NCBI RefSeq assembly: GCF_002013895.1
Contig: NZ_MAFQ01000003.1
Span: 1 to 64,000 of the forward strand
Length of the DNA: 64,000 nucleotides
Direction of reading: 5' to 3'
Source: Mycobacteroides franklinii
Lineage (GTDB): Bacteria; Actinomycetota; Actinomycetes; Mycobacteriales; Mycobacteriaceae
This document shows, in pieces, positions 46,991-56,993 of this stretch (within the stretch, counting starts at the first letter, position 1; the number at the start of each line of letters is the position of its first letter). The notes beneath the pieces were generated by a model, which saw only the letters and a list, made by a program, of their open reading frames with translations, had not been told where the DNA came from and ran no database searches. A program made the position numbers and the translations under genes.

Positions 46991-49003
46991 GTGAAATACA
47001 TCGTCACCGGCGGCACCGGATTCATCGGACGACGGATCGTGACCCGAATCCTCGAGACCCAACCGGGCGCCGACGTCGCCGTCCTGGTGCGGCGCGAATC
47101 CCTGTCACGCTTCGAAAAGATCGCCGAACAATGGGATGACCGCGTACAGCCGCTGGTCGGTGACCTCACTCAGCCCGATCTCGGCCTGCCCACCGAAGGC
47201 GATCCGATCACCGCCGACCACATCGTGCACTGTGCCGCGATCTACGACATCACCGTCGACGACGCGGCACAGCGCGCCGCGAACGTCGAGGGCACCCGAT
47301 CGGTCATCGCACTTGCCAAGCGCGCCGGCGCCACCCTGCACCACATCTCCTCCATCGCGGTCGCGGGAAGCTACGAAGGCGAATTCACCGAAGAAGACTT
47401 CGACGTCAACCAGGACCTGCCGACGCCCTACCACCAGACCAAGTTCGAGGCCGAACTGCTGGTGCGCTCGGAACCCGGTCTGCGCTACCGGATTTACCGA
47501 CCCGCCGTCGTCGTCGGCGATTCCAGAACAGGCGAGATGGACAAGATCGATGGTCCGTATTACTTCTTCGGAGTCTTCGCGAAGCTGGCCAAGTTGCCCA
47601 ACTTCACTCCGATGATGCTGCCCAAAGCCGGACGCTCCAACATCGTTCCGGTCGACTACGTCGTCGATGCGACCGTCGAGCTGATGCATCAGGAGGGGCG
47701 CGACGGGCAGGCCTTCCACCTGACCAACCCCGAAGTGACGTACCTGCGCGACATCTACTCCGGCATCGCAGCCGCCGCTGGCCTGCCGCCGATGCGCGGC
47801 TCACTTCCGCACGCCGTGGCCACTCCGTTCCTACGGGCCCGCGGCACGCTCAAGGTCTGGCGCAACATGGTGGTCACTCAGCTGGGCATCCCGCCCGAGG
47901 TCATCGACATCACCGAGATCATGCCCACCTTCGTTTCCGAATCGACACAAGAAGCGTTGCGCCCCAGCGGAATTAAAGTACCTCCGTTCGGCAGCTACGC
48001 CGGCAGGCTGTATCAGTACTGGCGCAGGAACTTGGACCCCGAGCGGTACCGTCGCGATGACCCCGCCGGACCACTGGTTGGCCGGCACGTCATCATCACC
48101 GGCGCATCCAGTGGCATCGGACGCGCCGCGGCCATCGCGGTCGCCAAGCGTGGCGGCACCGTCTTCGTGGTGGCGCGCGACGGGGAGGCACTCGATCAGC
48201 TGGTCACGGAGATTCGCGAGGACGGCGGCAAGGCCCACGCGTTCCCCTGCGACCTCACCGATTACGCCGCCGTCGACGACACCGTCAAGAGCATCCTCGG
48301 CCAGTTCGGTCATGTGGACTATCTGGTCAACAATGCCGGCCGCTCGATTCGCCGCTCGGTGGTGAACACCGTCGACCGATTCCATGACTACGAACGGGTC
48401 ATGGCGATCAACTATTTCGGTGCCGTGCGGCTGGTGTTGGCTCTTCTCCCCCATTGGCGGGAAAGGAAATTCGGCCATGTCGTCAATGTGTCGACGGCCG
48501 GTGTGCAGACCCGTAACCCCAAGTACGCGTCGTACATTCCGACCAAGGCTGCGCTGGACGCGTTCGCCGATGTGGTGGCGACCGAGACGGTATCCGATCA
48601 CATCACCTTCACCAATATCCATATGCCACTGGTGAAAACACCGATGATCGCACCCTCGAACAAGCTCAATGTGGTACGCGGGCTCACCCCCGAGCACGCG
48701 GCCGCCATGGTGGTACGCGGTCTTATCGAGAAGCCGACACGCATCGACCACCCGATGGGCACCTTCGCCGATATCGGGCAGTACCTCACGCCCAAGCTGA
48801 GCCGACGGGTTCTGCATCAGATGTATCTGGCATACCCGGATTCCAAGGCGGCCCGTGGGCTCGAACCCGTCGATGACCGTCGGGACCTGTCGACCTCACG
48901 ACGCCGCCCCAGGGCAGCCAAACGCGTTGCGGCCGTGTCCCGGTTACGCGTTCCAGGTCCGGTGATGAAGGCGGTACGCCTCATCCCCGGAGTGCATTGG
49001 TGA
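46991..49003 (+). CDS. Two-domain SDR reductase, AcrA1-like (fatty acyl-CoA/aldehyde reductase type)
   Basis: A 670-aa fusion. The N-terminal extended SDR domain (about 1-355) starts YIVTGGTGFIGRRIV and has the YHQTK active-site motif. The C-terminal classical SDR domain (about 365-630) has VIITGASSGIGRAAA, NNAGRS and YIPTKAALDAF with catalytic Tyr/Lys. This layout matches Rv3391 (acrA1), and iunH follows as in M. tuberculosis, but cmaA1 (Rv3392c) is missing. Probably reduces long-chain acyl substrates. GTG at 46991 is the start. Confidence 0.88.
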   Translation: MKYIVTGGTGFIGRRIVTRILETQPGADVAVLVRRESLSRFEKIAEQWDDRVQPLVGDLTQPDLGLPTEGDPITADHIVHCAAIYDITVDDAAQRAANVEGTRSVIALAKRAGATLHHISSIAVAGSYEGEFTEEDFDVNQDLPTPYHQTKFEAELLVRSEPGLRYRIYRPAVVVGDSRTGEMDKIDGPYYFFGVFAKLAKLPNFTPMMLPKAGRSNIVPVDYVVDATVELMHQEGRDGQAFHLTNPEVTYLRDIYSGIAAAAGLPPMRGSLPHAVATPFLRARGTLKVWRNMVVTQLGIPPEVIDITEIMPTFVSESTQEALRPSGIKVPPFGSYAGRLYQYWRRNLDPERYRRDDPAGPLVGRHVIITGASSGIGRAAAIAVAKRGGTVFVVARDGEALDQLVTEIREDGGKAHAFPCDLTDYAAVDDTVKSILGQFGHVDYLVNNAGRSIRRSVVNTVDRFHDYERVMAINYFGAVRLVLALLPHWRERKFGHVVNVSTAGVQTRNPKYASYIPTKAALDAFADVVATETVSDHITFTNIHMPLVKTPMIAPSNKLNVVRGLTPEHAAAMVVRGLIEKPTRIDHPMGTFADIGQYLTPKLSRRVLHQMYLAYPDSKAARGLEPVDDRRDLSTSRRRPRAAKRVAAVSRLRVPGPVMKAVRLIPGVHW

Positions 49004-49178
49004 CCGCCCGGGTACCCGCCTCGATGGCTCCATCGAGATAACCCGGGCGACCGCTCGCCGTTTCCGTGCCTGCCCAATGGATGTCACCAACCGGCGCTGA
49101 GGGCATCGGCATGACCACCTCGGTGATACCGATATCCAGCAGCGCCATATACCCACCGCCGGCGTCTTCGAATCCGTA
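48981..49178 (-). pseudogene. C-terminal remnant of a flavin monoamine oxidase
   Basis: On the minus strand, 65 codons read GYMALLDIG, then GDIHWAGTETASGRPGYLDG and AIEAGTRAV before a TGA. IHWAGTETA followed by GYxDGAxxxG is the FAD-binding C-terminal signature of flavin amine oxidases. A TAG stop precedes the first codon, and the remaining 400 or so codons of a normal enzyme are absent because iunH begins nearby. It overlaps the last 23 nt of the reductase gene. A clear decayed fragment, though short. Confidence 0.75.
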
Positions 49179-49264
49179 CTAGCCACCATTCAGTCAGTCG
49201 TATGACTTTTACTATGCGTGGCGCTCCACCGCTTGTCGAATCCGTGTACAGAGCTAACTGGCGG

Positions 49265-49270
49265 TAGGTT
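49265..49270 (+). promoter_or_regulatory. -10 element TAGGTT of iunH
   Basis: TAGGTT ends 7 nt before the ATG at 49278 and decides that start over the upstream in-frame ATG at 49218. Confidence 0.5.
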
Positions 49271-49277
49271 GACGTCC

Positions 49278-50309
49278 ATGGTTCCTGTTTTTGCCGACGT
49301 CGATACCGGAGTGGACGACGCACTGGGATTGATCTATCTCCTTGCTAGCGAGAATGTGGAGATCGTCGGTATCGCTTCTACTGCGGGCAATGTCTCGGTG
49401 GACCATGTTTGCGCGAACAATCTGGGTCTGCTGGAGCTGTGCAAGACGCCGCAGATCCCGGTGTCCAAGGGTGTCGCCGAACCGTTGAGCGCGGCGCTAC
49501 GTACCGCCGAAGACACACACGGTCCCACCGGAATCGGGTATGCCGCACTGCCGGACTCCACCCGTACGCTCACCGATCACGACTCCGCCGAGGCCTGGGT
49601 CAAAGCCGCGCATGCCCACCCCGGCGAGCTGGTGGGCTTGGCGACCGGGCCGCTCACCAATCTGGCACTGGCCCTGCGCACCGAACCCGAATTGCCCAAG
49701 CTTCTCAAACGGCTCGTGATCATGGGCGGCTCCTTCGACTACCCCGGCAACACCACGCCGGTGGCGGAATGGAATGTCGTCGTGGACCCGGGCGCCACGG
49801 CGGAGGTGTACGCCGCCTGGGGAGCCGCTGGCGTACAAGAACTCCCGATCGTGTGCGGCCTGAATCTCACCGAGACCATTGCCATGACACCGGAGCATCT
49901 GGTCAGGCTGGCTGATGCCGCAGGCGCTACCACCACCCCGCTGTCGGTGCTCGACTCTCCATCGAGCCGATCCTCGGCGAGCAACTCGGTACTGCGGTTC
50001 ATCGAAGATGCGGCGCGGTTCTACTTCGAATTCCACATGAAGCAGGACGAAGGCTTCCTGGCGCATATGCACGATCCCTTCGCCGCTGCGGTGGCACTGG
50101 ATCCATCACTCGTCCAAACCCGTTCCGCAACCGTCGATGTCGAGCTGACGGGCGATCTGACGCGTGCGATGACCATCGCGGACTGGAAGGGTCAGTGGGG
50201 CCAGAAGCCCAACGCGCAGATCGCGGTGGAGACCGATCCCGAAGTGTTCTTCCAGCGGTTCATCGAGCGAGTGAGCGCGTTCGCGCGAAAAGTCGACGAG
50301 GCCAGCTGA
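49278..50309 (+). CDS. iunH: Inosine-uridine preferring nucleoside hydrolase
   Basis: A 343-aa Ca-dependent nucleoside N-ribohydrolase. The N-terminal metal cluster ADVDTGVDDALG is diagnostic, with ATGPLTNLALAL and VIMGGSF in the middle and HDPFAAAVALDP (catalytic His/Asp) near residue 270. Complements the salvage genes at the left of the window. Corresponds to Rv3393. Convergent with imuB at 10 nt. Confidence 0.94.
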   Translation: MVPVFADVDTGVDDALGLIYLLASENVEIVGIASTAGNVSVDHVCANNLGLLELCKTPQIPVSKGVAEPLSAALRTAEDTHGPTGIGYAALPDSTRTLTDHDSAEAWVKAAHAHPGELVGLATGPLTNLALALRTEPELPKLLKRLVIMGGSFDYPGNTTPVAEWNVVVDPGATAEVYAAWGAAGVQELPIVCGLNLTETIAMTPEHLVRLADAAGATTTPLSVLDSPSSRSSASNSVLRFIEDAARFYFEFHMKQDEGFLAHMHDPFAAAVALDPSLVQTRSATVDVELTGDLTRAMTIADWKGQWGQKPNAQIAVETDPEVFFQRFIERVSAFARKVDEAS

Positions 50310-50319
50310 CCTTCGCCTG

Positions 50320-51972
50320 TCATTCATATACGCCCTCCACATACCAACGCTGCCTGCGGAAATGCAGGAGCAACGCCTGGCCACCGCCCTTGTCTTCGAG
50401 TAGCACCTGAGCCCTGGCCGCCACACCCGCGGCCTTGCGCCCCAGAGGTTCATCACCCGAGACGAAGAGCGGTTCCTGCTCCTCCCACCATCTCTCGTCG
50501 ATCGGCCACGGCCCCGCCCACCAACTCAGCTCCCAGCGCCCATTGCCCCGCCGGACCCTGGCCGGCTCTCCTGAGAACATCCCCCGTCCGGTCACCATCA
50601 CCGGCGCTCCGTCGACATCCAACAACTCCACCGGTTCATCGGATAACACCACCGGAGCCGGATCGGGCACCTTTCCGGGCCATGGGGCGCCAGGGTCGGC
50701 CCGCGGCCTCAGCTCATCCCCTAAGGGCACCAAAGTAATTCGTTCGGCCGGACCGCGCCCGCCGCTGACAACTCCCACCTGTACCGACTCCTCTCCCAAC
50801 AGATCCTGAACCCTCGTCAGCGCGCGTCGCGCCCGCTGCCGTTCCTCAGCGCCCACTGCTCCCCACAACGTCAGCTGCAACGCCTCGGCCGTCACCACCT
50901 CGACCGGCTCCAGCCGCAACATCGCCACCGGCCCATCCAGAGAACGTCGCCTGGCCAGCCAACCGTCGAGCTGCCAGCGCACACGGTCGGCGGTCGCCTC
51001 CTCGGTGAGCGGTTCGGCACACCGCCACACCCGAGACAGCTCCTGACCGTCCACCGTGACGGCGTGAATAGCCAACCGGGAGCAGGCCACTCCGGCCGAG
51101 GACAGCGTCTCGTGCAGGCTCACCGCCAACGTCCGCCCCGCGAAGGCCGCGGCATCGACTCGATCGATCGGCGGATCGCAGGACAGCTCGACTCCCAGCT
51201 CGGCTGGAACCACATGTCCCGAGGGCGGACGCTGCGGTTCGGCTCGCGCATGTCGATGTGCCTGCACCGCGTCATCATCGAACCGCGAGGCGACATCCGA
51301 CCGCGCCAGTTCCGCAAAAGCACCGATGGTACGAATACCCATGCGCCACAACAGGTCAACCAAGTCTTCACGTTGCGGGCAACACAGACTGGGCTCGGCG
51401 GCCATCTCCTTGATCGACAGCGCAGCCAGGAATCGCGCATCCCCACCGGGCACCACCAGTACCGCATGCCGCGCGGCGTATACCGCCGTGGACATCTGGT
51501 CGGCGATCCCCACCTGACATTCGGCCCCGGCCACCGACACCGCATCGGCCAGCCGTTCTGCCGCAATCTGCTCACTGCCGAAGTACCGGGCGGCTCCGGT
51601 CACCGGCAGTGCCAGCAGCCCGGGACGCAGAATCTCGGCCCCCGGCACCAGATCATCCACTGCCGCGATCATCGGTTCGAAGAACCGCGCATCACGATCG
51701 GCATCGGCCACCGCGATATGCAGCTGCGGACAACGAGCCTGGGCCTCGCGTCGCCGCATACCCCGGCGCACTCCCAGCGCCCGTGCGGCCGCAGTGCATG
51801 CCGTCACCCTGTTGGCCAGGGTCACCGCCACGGGCCGGGTGGCAGGAAGATCCGCCATCGCCGCGGCGGCCACCGCAGGCCAGTCTGGGCACCAAATCGC
51901 CAGTACCCGTGGCGCTTTGCGCCGTCCTTTCCCTGGCCTTTCAGGCAGATCTGATCGCGCCACGGCCGCCAC
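50320..51972 (-). CDS. imuB: ImuB, Y-family-polymerase-like mutasome protein
   Basis: A 550-aa catalytically degenerate Y-family protein that links DnaE2 to the sliding clamp. The first strand [16 protein letters not shown] lacks the acidic active-site pair of true Y polymerases, and [24 protein letters not shown] follows. The C-terminal part carries clamp-binding and partner-interaction functions in homologues. Matches Rv3394c. The start is uncertain: GTG at 51972 or 51963, both near GGGAGG at 51976-51981; either overlaps imuA'. Confidence 0.9.
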   Translation of the reverse strand: MAAVARSDLPERPGKGRRKAPRVLAIWCPDWPAVAAAAMADLPATRPVAVTLANRVTACTAAARALGVRRGMRRREAQARCPQLHIAVADADRDARFFEPMIAAVDDLVPGAEILRPGLLALPVTGAARYFGSEQIAAERLADAVSVAGAECQVGIADQMSTAVYAARHAVLVVPGGDARFLAALSIKEMAAEPSLCCPQREDLVDLLWRMGIRTIGAFAELARSDVASRFDDDAVQAHRHARAEPQRPPSGHVVPAELGVELSCDPPIDRVDAAAFAGRTLAVSLHETLSSAGVACSRLAIHAVTVDGQELSRVWRCAEPLTEEATADRVRWQLDGWLARRRSLDGPVAMLRLEPVEVVTAEALQLTLWGAVGAEERQRARRALTRVQDLLGEESVQVGVVSGGRGPAERITLVPLGDELRPRADPGAPWPGKVPDPAPVVLSDEPVELLDVDGAPVMVTGRGMFSGEPARVRRGNGRWELSWWAGPWPIDERWWEEQEPLFVSGDEPLGRKAAGVAARAQVLLEDKGGGQALLLHFRRQRWYVEGVYE

Positions 51973-52633
51973 ACACCTCCCGACCACCACGCCCACGCGT
52001 CCGTACCGTTGTCCGCACCCCACGGATCCGCCCCAGACCGCGGGCCGACACCCCGTCATAGCCGGTCACCTGCGCCCGCAATCGCAGCGAGGCGCCTTCC
52101 CAATCCCCATCGACGGCCAGCAGCGTGCATCCGTTGCTGTGTGCCCGGGCCACTATCGCGCGTGCCGACGTCGAGGCCACCCGTCGGCCACCCAGACCCA
52201 GCACCACCAGATCCATTCCGTCCATGAGCACCGAGGCCACCTCCACCGCACTCAGACCCGGGTGGGGAATCAACGCCAGACGGCTTAGGTCCGCCCCCCG
52301 CTCCACTGCCGCCAACACGCTCACATCGGGAATGCCCACAATCGCGGCATATCCGCCCGCAGCGGTCACCGAAGCCACCACGTCCAAAGGCAGTGACCGG
52401 GCCCCGCTGGCCACCGCGACCGTCCCGCGCCGCAACACGTGACCTATTGATCTGGCCAGCGCATCGGACCCTGGCAGCAAAGATTGAACGTCCGGCAGTG
52501 CCTCCTGAAACCGGCCAGCCGAAGACCGATCCCCACCGACCTTCCCCGATATCGTCGCCATCTGCTGCCGGAGCTTTTGCAGCTGGTCAGCACGGTTTAC
52601 CAGCGCTTCATCGGCGGCCGCCACAGCCGTCAC
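51941..52633 (-). CDS. imuA': ImuA', RecA-like-fold accessory protein of the mutasome
   Basis: A 230-aa protein matching Rv3395c. It has an N-terminal helix [14 protein letters not shown], a Walker-like degenerate region ([21 protein letters not shown]), and a C-terminal Arg-rich tail ([12 protein letters not shown]) that overlaps imuB. The GTG at 52633 is chosen because a strong Shine-Dalgarno GGAGGT lies 6 nt upstream; the TTG at 52657 is not needed. First gene of the imuA'-imuB operon, with a LexA box at 52659. Confidence 0.88.
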   Translation of the reverse strand: MTAVAAADEALVNRADQLQKLRQQMATISGKVGGDRSSAGRFQEALPDVQSLLPGSDALARSIGHVLRRGTVAVASGARSLPLDVVASVTAAGGYAAIVGIPDVSVLAAVERGADLSRLALIPHPGLSAVEVASVLMDGMDLVVLGLGGRRVASTSARAIVARAHSNGCTLLAVDGDWEGASLRLRAQVTGYDGVSARGLGRIRGVRTTVRTRGRGGREVCGGRGAIRSA

Positions 52634-52658
52634 AACCGCACCTCCAGACACATTCAAC

Positions 52659-52674
52659 TAGAACGTATGTTCGA
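52659..52674. promoter_or_regulatory. LexA/SOS box of imuA'-imuB
   Basis: TAGAACGTATGTTCGA matches TCGAAC-N4-GTTCGA with one mismatch (second base). Together with the box at 42692 it predicts co-induction of the mutasome genes. Confidence 0.85.
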
Positions 52675-52756
52675 TACGATTGAGTAAACACCCACCCCCT
52701 GACAACCGTCAACACACGATTAGTACCCTGACAGCCAGCAAACTAACTTCAGCGGA

Positions 52757-53821
52757 ATGGTAGACATGGGTGACGAATCGGAGTCCCACGAGATACGTGC
52801 CCTCGTTGAGGCATACCTTCACGCAATCAACGCCTCTGATATCGACAGCCTGAAAAGGCTCTCAGTCGGTCCCGCACGCGATGAACTTTCACCCAACTAC
52901 AAAGGGGTGCCCGGCAAGTTGCCGTACTGGCATCACTTGATGATCCGCACAGAGAAAGACAATCCCTGTCACATCAAAACATTCAAAGTCTTGGCAAACG
53001 GCCCAGAGCACATCGTGGTGGAGGTGTACACCGAGTTTGCCGATCAGCGTGAAAAGACGTACTACCTGCCGGGTACCTGGGTCAGGTATGACATCGCCTC
53101 GGTACGGGGTAAGTGGAAGATCGAACTGATCCGCGATTTCAGTGACCACAATTTCCATTGGCGCAAAAAAGGCGCCATATTTATCCGAGTTCCGGAATCC
53201 TGCGGCTTCCCTTCGTTAAGAGAAGCGGCACCGCACTCACTGGACAGCACCGGCAGTCTGCAGGTCACCTTCGATCTTGGTTCTGCCATCGCAGCCGGGA
53301 GAACTGCCATGCTGCCCGGCCAACTTGGTTTTGCTTACACCGTGCCAGTGCTTGCCACAGGGAAGACTCCATTACCACTATCGGCCCTCGACGAGGCCGC
53401 ACTCAAGGAATATCCACATCTCACGTACCGCGCAGGGCACCCAGACAAAGAGATCGACACAGTCGAAGAGGCGATGGGGTGGCCAGTACCCAAGCTATGG
53501 CGTCAATATCTCACCAGCCCAACCATTCTCCAGACTGGCTGCCTAGACACCGATGACCACATCGACATCTATACCCCTGCCCAAATCGTCTCCCTAACGC
53601 GAGCCTGTGCCGATGGCGGCGCCCACAATCCTGGGTATCTCCACGTAGCGGGAGCTGGCGGCGGCAATATCGCTATCGATACCCGCAATCCGAACGGACC
53701 CACGTACTTGATGTATGCGTCGGAGGGCTGGGAATATCTTCAAGTTCAGACCAACACACTCGAGGAATTCATTACGCGGCTGGATTCCCGTACTTTCAAG
53801 CTCCGATTTGACGAGTCCTAA
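52757..53821 (+). CDS. Orphan protein with NTF2-like and SUKH-like (SMI1/KNR4) domains
   Basis: A 354-aa protein with visibly lower GC and more A/T-ending codons than its neighbours. Residues 1-130 look like a SnoaL/NTF2 fold (LVEAYLHAINASDIDSLKRL, TYYLPGTWVRYD). The C-terminal 110 residues look SUKH-like: MGWPVPKLWRQYL, DIYTPAQIVSLTRA, PGYLHVAGAGGGNIAIDT, EGWEYLQVQTNTLEEFITRL. SUKH domains commonly neutralise secreted polymorphic toxins, but no toxin gene is adjacent. Likely horizontally acquired; function inferred only. Confidence 0.7.
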   Translation: MVDMGDESESHEIRALVEAYLHAINASDIDSLKRLSVGPARDELSPNYKGVPGKLPYWHHLMIRTEKDNPCHIKTFKVLANGPEHIVVEVYTEFADQREKTYYLPGTWVRYDIASVRGKWKIELIRDFSDHNFHWRKKGAIFIRVPESCGFPSLREAAPHSLDSTGSLQVTFDLGSAIAAGRTAMLPGQLGFAYTVPVLATGKTPLPLSALDEAALKEYPHLTYRAGHPDKEIDTVEEAMGWPVPKLWRQYLTSPTILQTGCLDTDDHIDIYTPAQIVSLTRACADGGAHNPGYLHVAGAGGGNIAIDTRNPNGPTYLMYASEGWEYLQVQTNTLEEFITRLDSRTFKLRFDES

Positions 53822-54459
53822 TCGAGCTGGCGGGTGTGCGCCCAGCGGGTCAACGCGTTGCGATTGGACTGCTGGGTCTTACGCAGCACATTGGAGGCGT
53901 GCGTTTCCACCGTCTTGACCGAGATCACCAAATCCTCGGCAATCTCCCGGTAGGTGTACCCCCGGGCCAGGAGCCGCAGCACCTCGAGCTCACGCGGAGT
54001 CAGCGAATCCAACTCGGGGTCCAATGCCGGCTCCGGGCTATTCGAGCGCCCGGTGAAGGAGTCGAGCACAAATCCGGCCAGCCGCGGGCTGAACACCGCA
54101 TCCCCACCGGCTACCCGACGCACCGCGTCGGCGAGCTCGCTCCCCGAAATCGTCTTGGTGACATAGCCTCTGGCGCCCGACCTGATCACCGCGATGACAT
54201 CCTCCGCGGCATCGGACACGCTGAGCGCAAGAAACACCGGGCCGGAGCCGCCGACTCCGTTGATGACGGCAACCCCACCGCCAGAAGGCATGTGCACATC
54301 GAGTAACACCACATCCGGTGCGCTGGCACGAATCCCGGTGACTGCCTCAACAACCGACCCTGCCTCGCCCACGATCTCGATATCCGATTCGCCGGCCAGC
54401 TCGGCCCGCACCCCGGACCGAAACACCCCATGATCGTCGACCAGGAATACCCGCAGCAT
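53818..54459 (-). CDS. NarL/LuxR-type response regulator
   Basis: A 213-aa two-component response regulator. The receiver domain begins LRVFLVDDHGVFRSGV and has the phospho-acceptor Asp in VVLLDVHMPSGGG. The helix-turn-helix is LTPRELEVLRLLARGYTYREIA with ISVKTVETHASNVL. The ATG at 54459 overlaps the kinase stop (TGATG). Partner of the PspC-domain kinase. Confidence 0.93.
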   Translation of the reverse strand: MLRVFLVDDHGVFRSGVRAELAGESDIEIVGEAGSVVEAVTGIRASAPDVVLLDVHMPSGGGVAVINGVGGSGPVFLALSVSDAAEDVIAVIRSGARGYVTKTISGSELADAVRRVAGGDAVFSPRLAGFVLDSFTGRSNSPEPALDPELDSLTPRELEVLRLLARGYTYREIAEDLVISVKTVETHASNVLRKTQQSNRNALTRWAHTRQLD

Positions 54460-55700
54460 CACTCTTCCCTCTCGTCGGCGTCGTTGGTCTTGTACGGCAA
54501 GATAATTCGCACCTCAGTGCCCTTACCGATCTCCGACTTGATCTGCACCTGCCCACCCCGGCGCACCACCCTGGCCTTGATGGAACGCGCGATGCCCTGC
54601 CGATCCTGCGGCACCTCGTCGGGATCGAACCCCTTACCCCGATCCCTGACGAAGACGCTGATCTGGCCGGGTTCCACCTCGGCGTACAGGTTGATATCCG
54701 ATTGCCCGGAATGCTTGGCAGCGTTGACCAACGCCTCACGGGTGGCCCCGACCAATGCGCGCCCGGTCTCGGGCTCACGTGCCAGATCGGCATCGCCGAC
54801 GATCACCGAATTGACCACCACGGTGTGCGTGTCCTCGACCTCCCCGGCCACGGTGCGCAACTCCTGCGCCAGTGACGAGTCCGACGACGCCCCCGAGGAG
54901 AACAGCCAGCTGCGCAGCTCCCGTTCCTGGCTGCGGGCCAGACGCAACACCTCGCTGGGATTGTCGGTGCGTTTCTGGATCAGAGCCAGCGTCTGGAGCA
55001 CCGAATCATGGAGATGCGAGGCGATCTCGTCGCGTTCCTCAGTACGGATACGGGCAGCGCGCTCGATGCCGAGCGCACGCCACAACCGCAACCACAGCGG
55101 CACCGTCAACAACACCGCGCCTACCAAAGTGGCCGCGATGGCCACCAGTGAGTCGCGCAAAGAGGACAGGTCCACATTGCGCAAAACCACCACCGCGATC
55201 CCGCCGAAGACCAGCGCCGCGCCGGCGATCACCCGAACCAACGTCAGTATCGACGGCCTGCCGGGCGCTCCCAATACCGCCAAACTTGGTCCCTGCGCAT
55301 CGAATTCGCGCCACACCACCGCAAGACCGGTCAGCGCCAACACGGTCGGGAAGACCAATGACGCCGCCGAGCCGCTGACCGTCGACATCAAAATGATCAG
55401 CGCGGCGAGGCTTAACAGCAACAGCCCGGTGGCTCGCCTGCGGTCGGTAGCGCTGACGGCGGCAACATCGTCGCCCGGCGGCATCAGCATCCACAGCAGT
55501 CCATAGGCCACGATGCCCATCCCGCTGGCGGCTCCGAGCACCGCGAAGGCCAACCGCACCCGGAACACCGGGACATCGAGATGATCGGCGAGCCCACCGG
55601 CGACACCGGCCACCACTCGCCCACCGGTACGCCGGCGCAGCGGCGGAGCGGCGGTCAGCCGATTTCCGCCGGCGAAGGCATTCCGGAACCTGGGACTCAC
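54459..55700 (-). CDS. Sensor histidine kinase with N-terminal PspC domain
   Basis: A 413-aa membrane kinase. The N-terminal PspC domain (GRVVAGVAGGLADHLDVPVF, then a helix ending GLLWMLMPPG) is followed by about four transmembrane helices. The HisKA_3 phospho-acceptor is in EIASHLHDSVLQTLALIQKR, and the ATPase domain ends with RDRGKGFDPDEVPQ. Divergent from a PspC/LiaF-like gene, with which it probably senses envelope stress. Confidence 0.93.
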   Translation of the reverse strand: MSPRFRNAFAGGNRLTAAPPLRRRTGGRVVAGVAGGLADHLDVPVFRVRLAFAVLGAASGMGIVAYGLLWMLMPPGDDVAAVSATDRRRATGLLLLSLAALIILMSTVSGSAASLVFPTVLALTGLAVVWREFDAQGPSLAVLGAPGRPSILTLVRVIAGAALVFGGIAVVVLRNVDLSSLRDSLVAIAATLVGAVLLTVPLWLRLWRALGIERAARIRTEERDEIASHLHDSVLQTLALIQKRTDNPSEVLRLARSQERELRSWLFSSGASSDSSLAQELRTVAGEVEDTHTVVVNSVIVGDADLAREPETGRALVGATREALVNAAKHSGQSDINLYAEVEPGQISVFVRDRGKGFDPDEVPQDRQGIARSIKARVVRRGGQVQIKSEIGKGTEVRIILPYKTNDADEREE

Positions 55701-55820
55701 CTCTGCGATACTGCCATGGCAAAGCTCCGCATGGCATCGGGCTTATCCCTGAAGCCGTATTGCAAAGATCAGGGTGAATCCTGATGGCGGACATGCCCGC
55801 GGCTGGGCACCATAGCTGTC

Positions 55821-56993
55821 ATGGATACCGATACCACCACCAAGCGGACGCCGTCCTCCACTCTGGGAGACATGTGGCGGACTCGTCCGTTGCGGCTGCC
55901 CGGACACGGCAAGCTCGCCGGTGTCGCCGCGGGAATCGGCTACCGCTACAACGTGGATCCGCTACTGGTTCGTGTAATTTTCGTGGTCACAACGATTTTC
56001 GGTGGCGCAGGCGCCATCATGTACGTGGCGTGCTGGCTGCTTATGCCTACCGCCCGCTACACGACCCCGTATCACGAGTCCAAGGTGAAGATGGTCTTCT
56101 GGATCATCGTCCTGCTGCTCCTCGGCGGACCGTTCATCGACCCCGATCGCGACCCGTGGGGATTCGTCAGCGCCGCGGTCCTGCTCGGTGGCTGGTATCT
56201 GCTCTATCAGCGCCAGACCGACCCCCCCTCGGCTCCGGCGGCTTCTGCCGATCAGCCTCCCGTCACCACGGATGACCAATCGGACACCGTAACGGCCCCG
56301 GTCGACGTGACCAAAACAGAAGCCGGGCCACTGTCGGTACCGCTGCCGCCGCCCCCGCCCACATGGAACCCACCGGGAATGTCGCCCTTCACCTGGGATC
56401 TGCCCGATCCGACTCCGCTGCCCGCACCACCCGCCAAGCCCAAGTCCCGCGTGGCCCCAGTGACCATCGGCGCGATGCTCATCGTCAGCGCAGTACTCGT
56501 GGCCATCGGACTGCTCGGCGGCAGCTGGGTGACGCCGGTAGAGGTCACCGCGGCGGCGTTGGTCATCGTGGGTGTGGGCATGCTGGTGGGTGCCTGGCTC
56601 CGCAGCGGCTACGCCCTGCTCTTTCTGGCAGTCCCGCTGGCCGGATTCGTCATCGTGGCATCCTCGATAGGGCCGCTGGAGGTGTCTCTCAACATCGGCG
56701 ACCAAAGCTACCGCGTCACAGAGGCTTCCGATATCGACGACTACTACGAGGTCGGCATTGGCACCATCACCCTTGACCTGACGGAGGTCACACTCACCGG
56801 CGACAAGACGGTGAACCTCGACGTCGGGATGGGCGATATCCACGTGCTGGTTCCGTCATCCATGAACGTGCGAAGCAGATGCGAGGTGAGCGTCGGCAGT
56901 TTCGACTGCCTACCCTCACCAGCCGGCACCGGCCCGGTACTGACCATCAACGCCACGGCCAACGTAGGAAGTATTGAGGTGCAACGTGTCTGA
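55821..56993 (+). CDS. PspC-domain membrane protein with LiaF-like C-terminal domain
   Basis: A 390-aa membrane protein. PspC domain at residues 30-85 (GKLAGVAAGIGYRYNVDPLL, CWLLMPTARY), a transmembrane pair, a Pro-rich loop (170-215), two or three more helices (MLIVSAVLVAIGLLGG and following), and an extracytoplasmic beta-rich domain (about 290-390, GIGTITLDLTEVTL, VGMGDIHVLVPSSM). The last part resembles the LiaF/toast-rack fold. Located 120 nt from the divergent kinase gene; likely regulator or sensor partner in a three-component system. Confidence 0.82.
   Translation: MDTDTTTKRTPSSTLGDMWRTRPLRLPGHGKLAGVAAGIGYRYNVDPLLVRVIFVVTTIFGGAGAIMYVACWLLMPTARYTTPYHESKVKMVFWIIVLLLLGGPFIDPDRDPWGFVSAAVLLGGWYLLYQRQTDPPSAPAASADQPPVTTDDQSDTVTAPVDVTKTEAGPLSVPLPPPPPTWNPPGMSPFTWDLPDPTPLPAPPAKPKSRVAPVTIGAMLIVSAVLVAIGLLGGSWVTPVEVTAAALVIVGVGMLVGAWLRSGYALLFLAVPLAGFVIVASSIGPLEVSLNIGDQSYRVTEASDIDDYYEVGIGTITLDLTEVTLTGDKTVNLDVGMGDIHVLVPSSMNVRSRCEVSVGSFDCLPSPAGTGPVLTINATANVGSIEVQRV

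Noticed and set aside
46402..47169. 255-codon frame extending the first PH-operon membrane gene upstream
   Set aside because: The extra 103 codons overlap the reductase gene antisense; the ATG at 46860 gives a membrane protein matching its paralogue in length.
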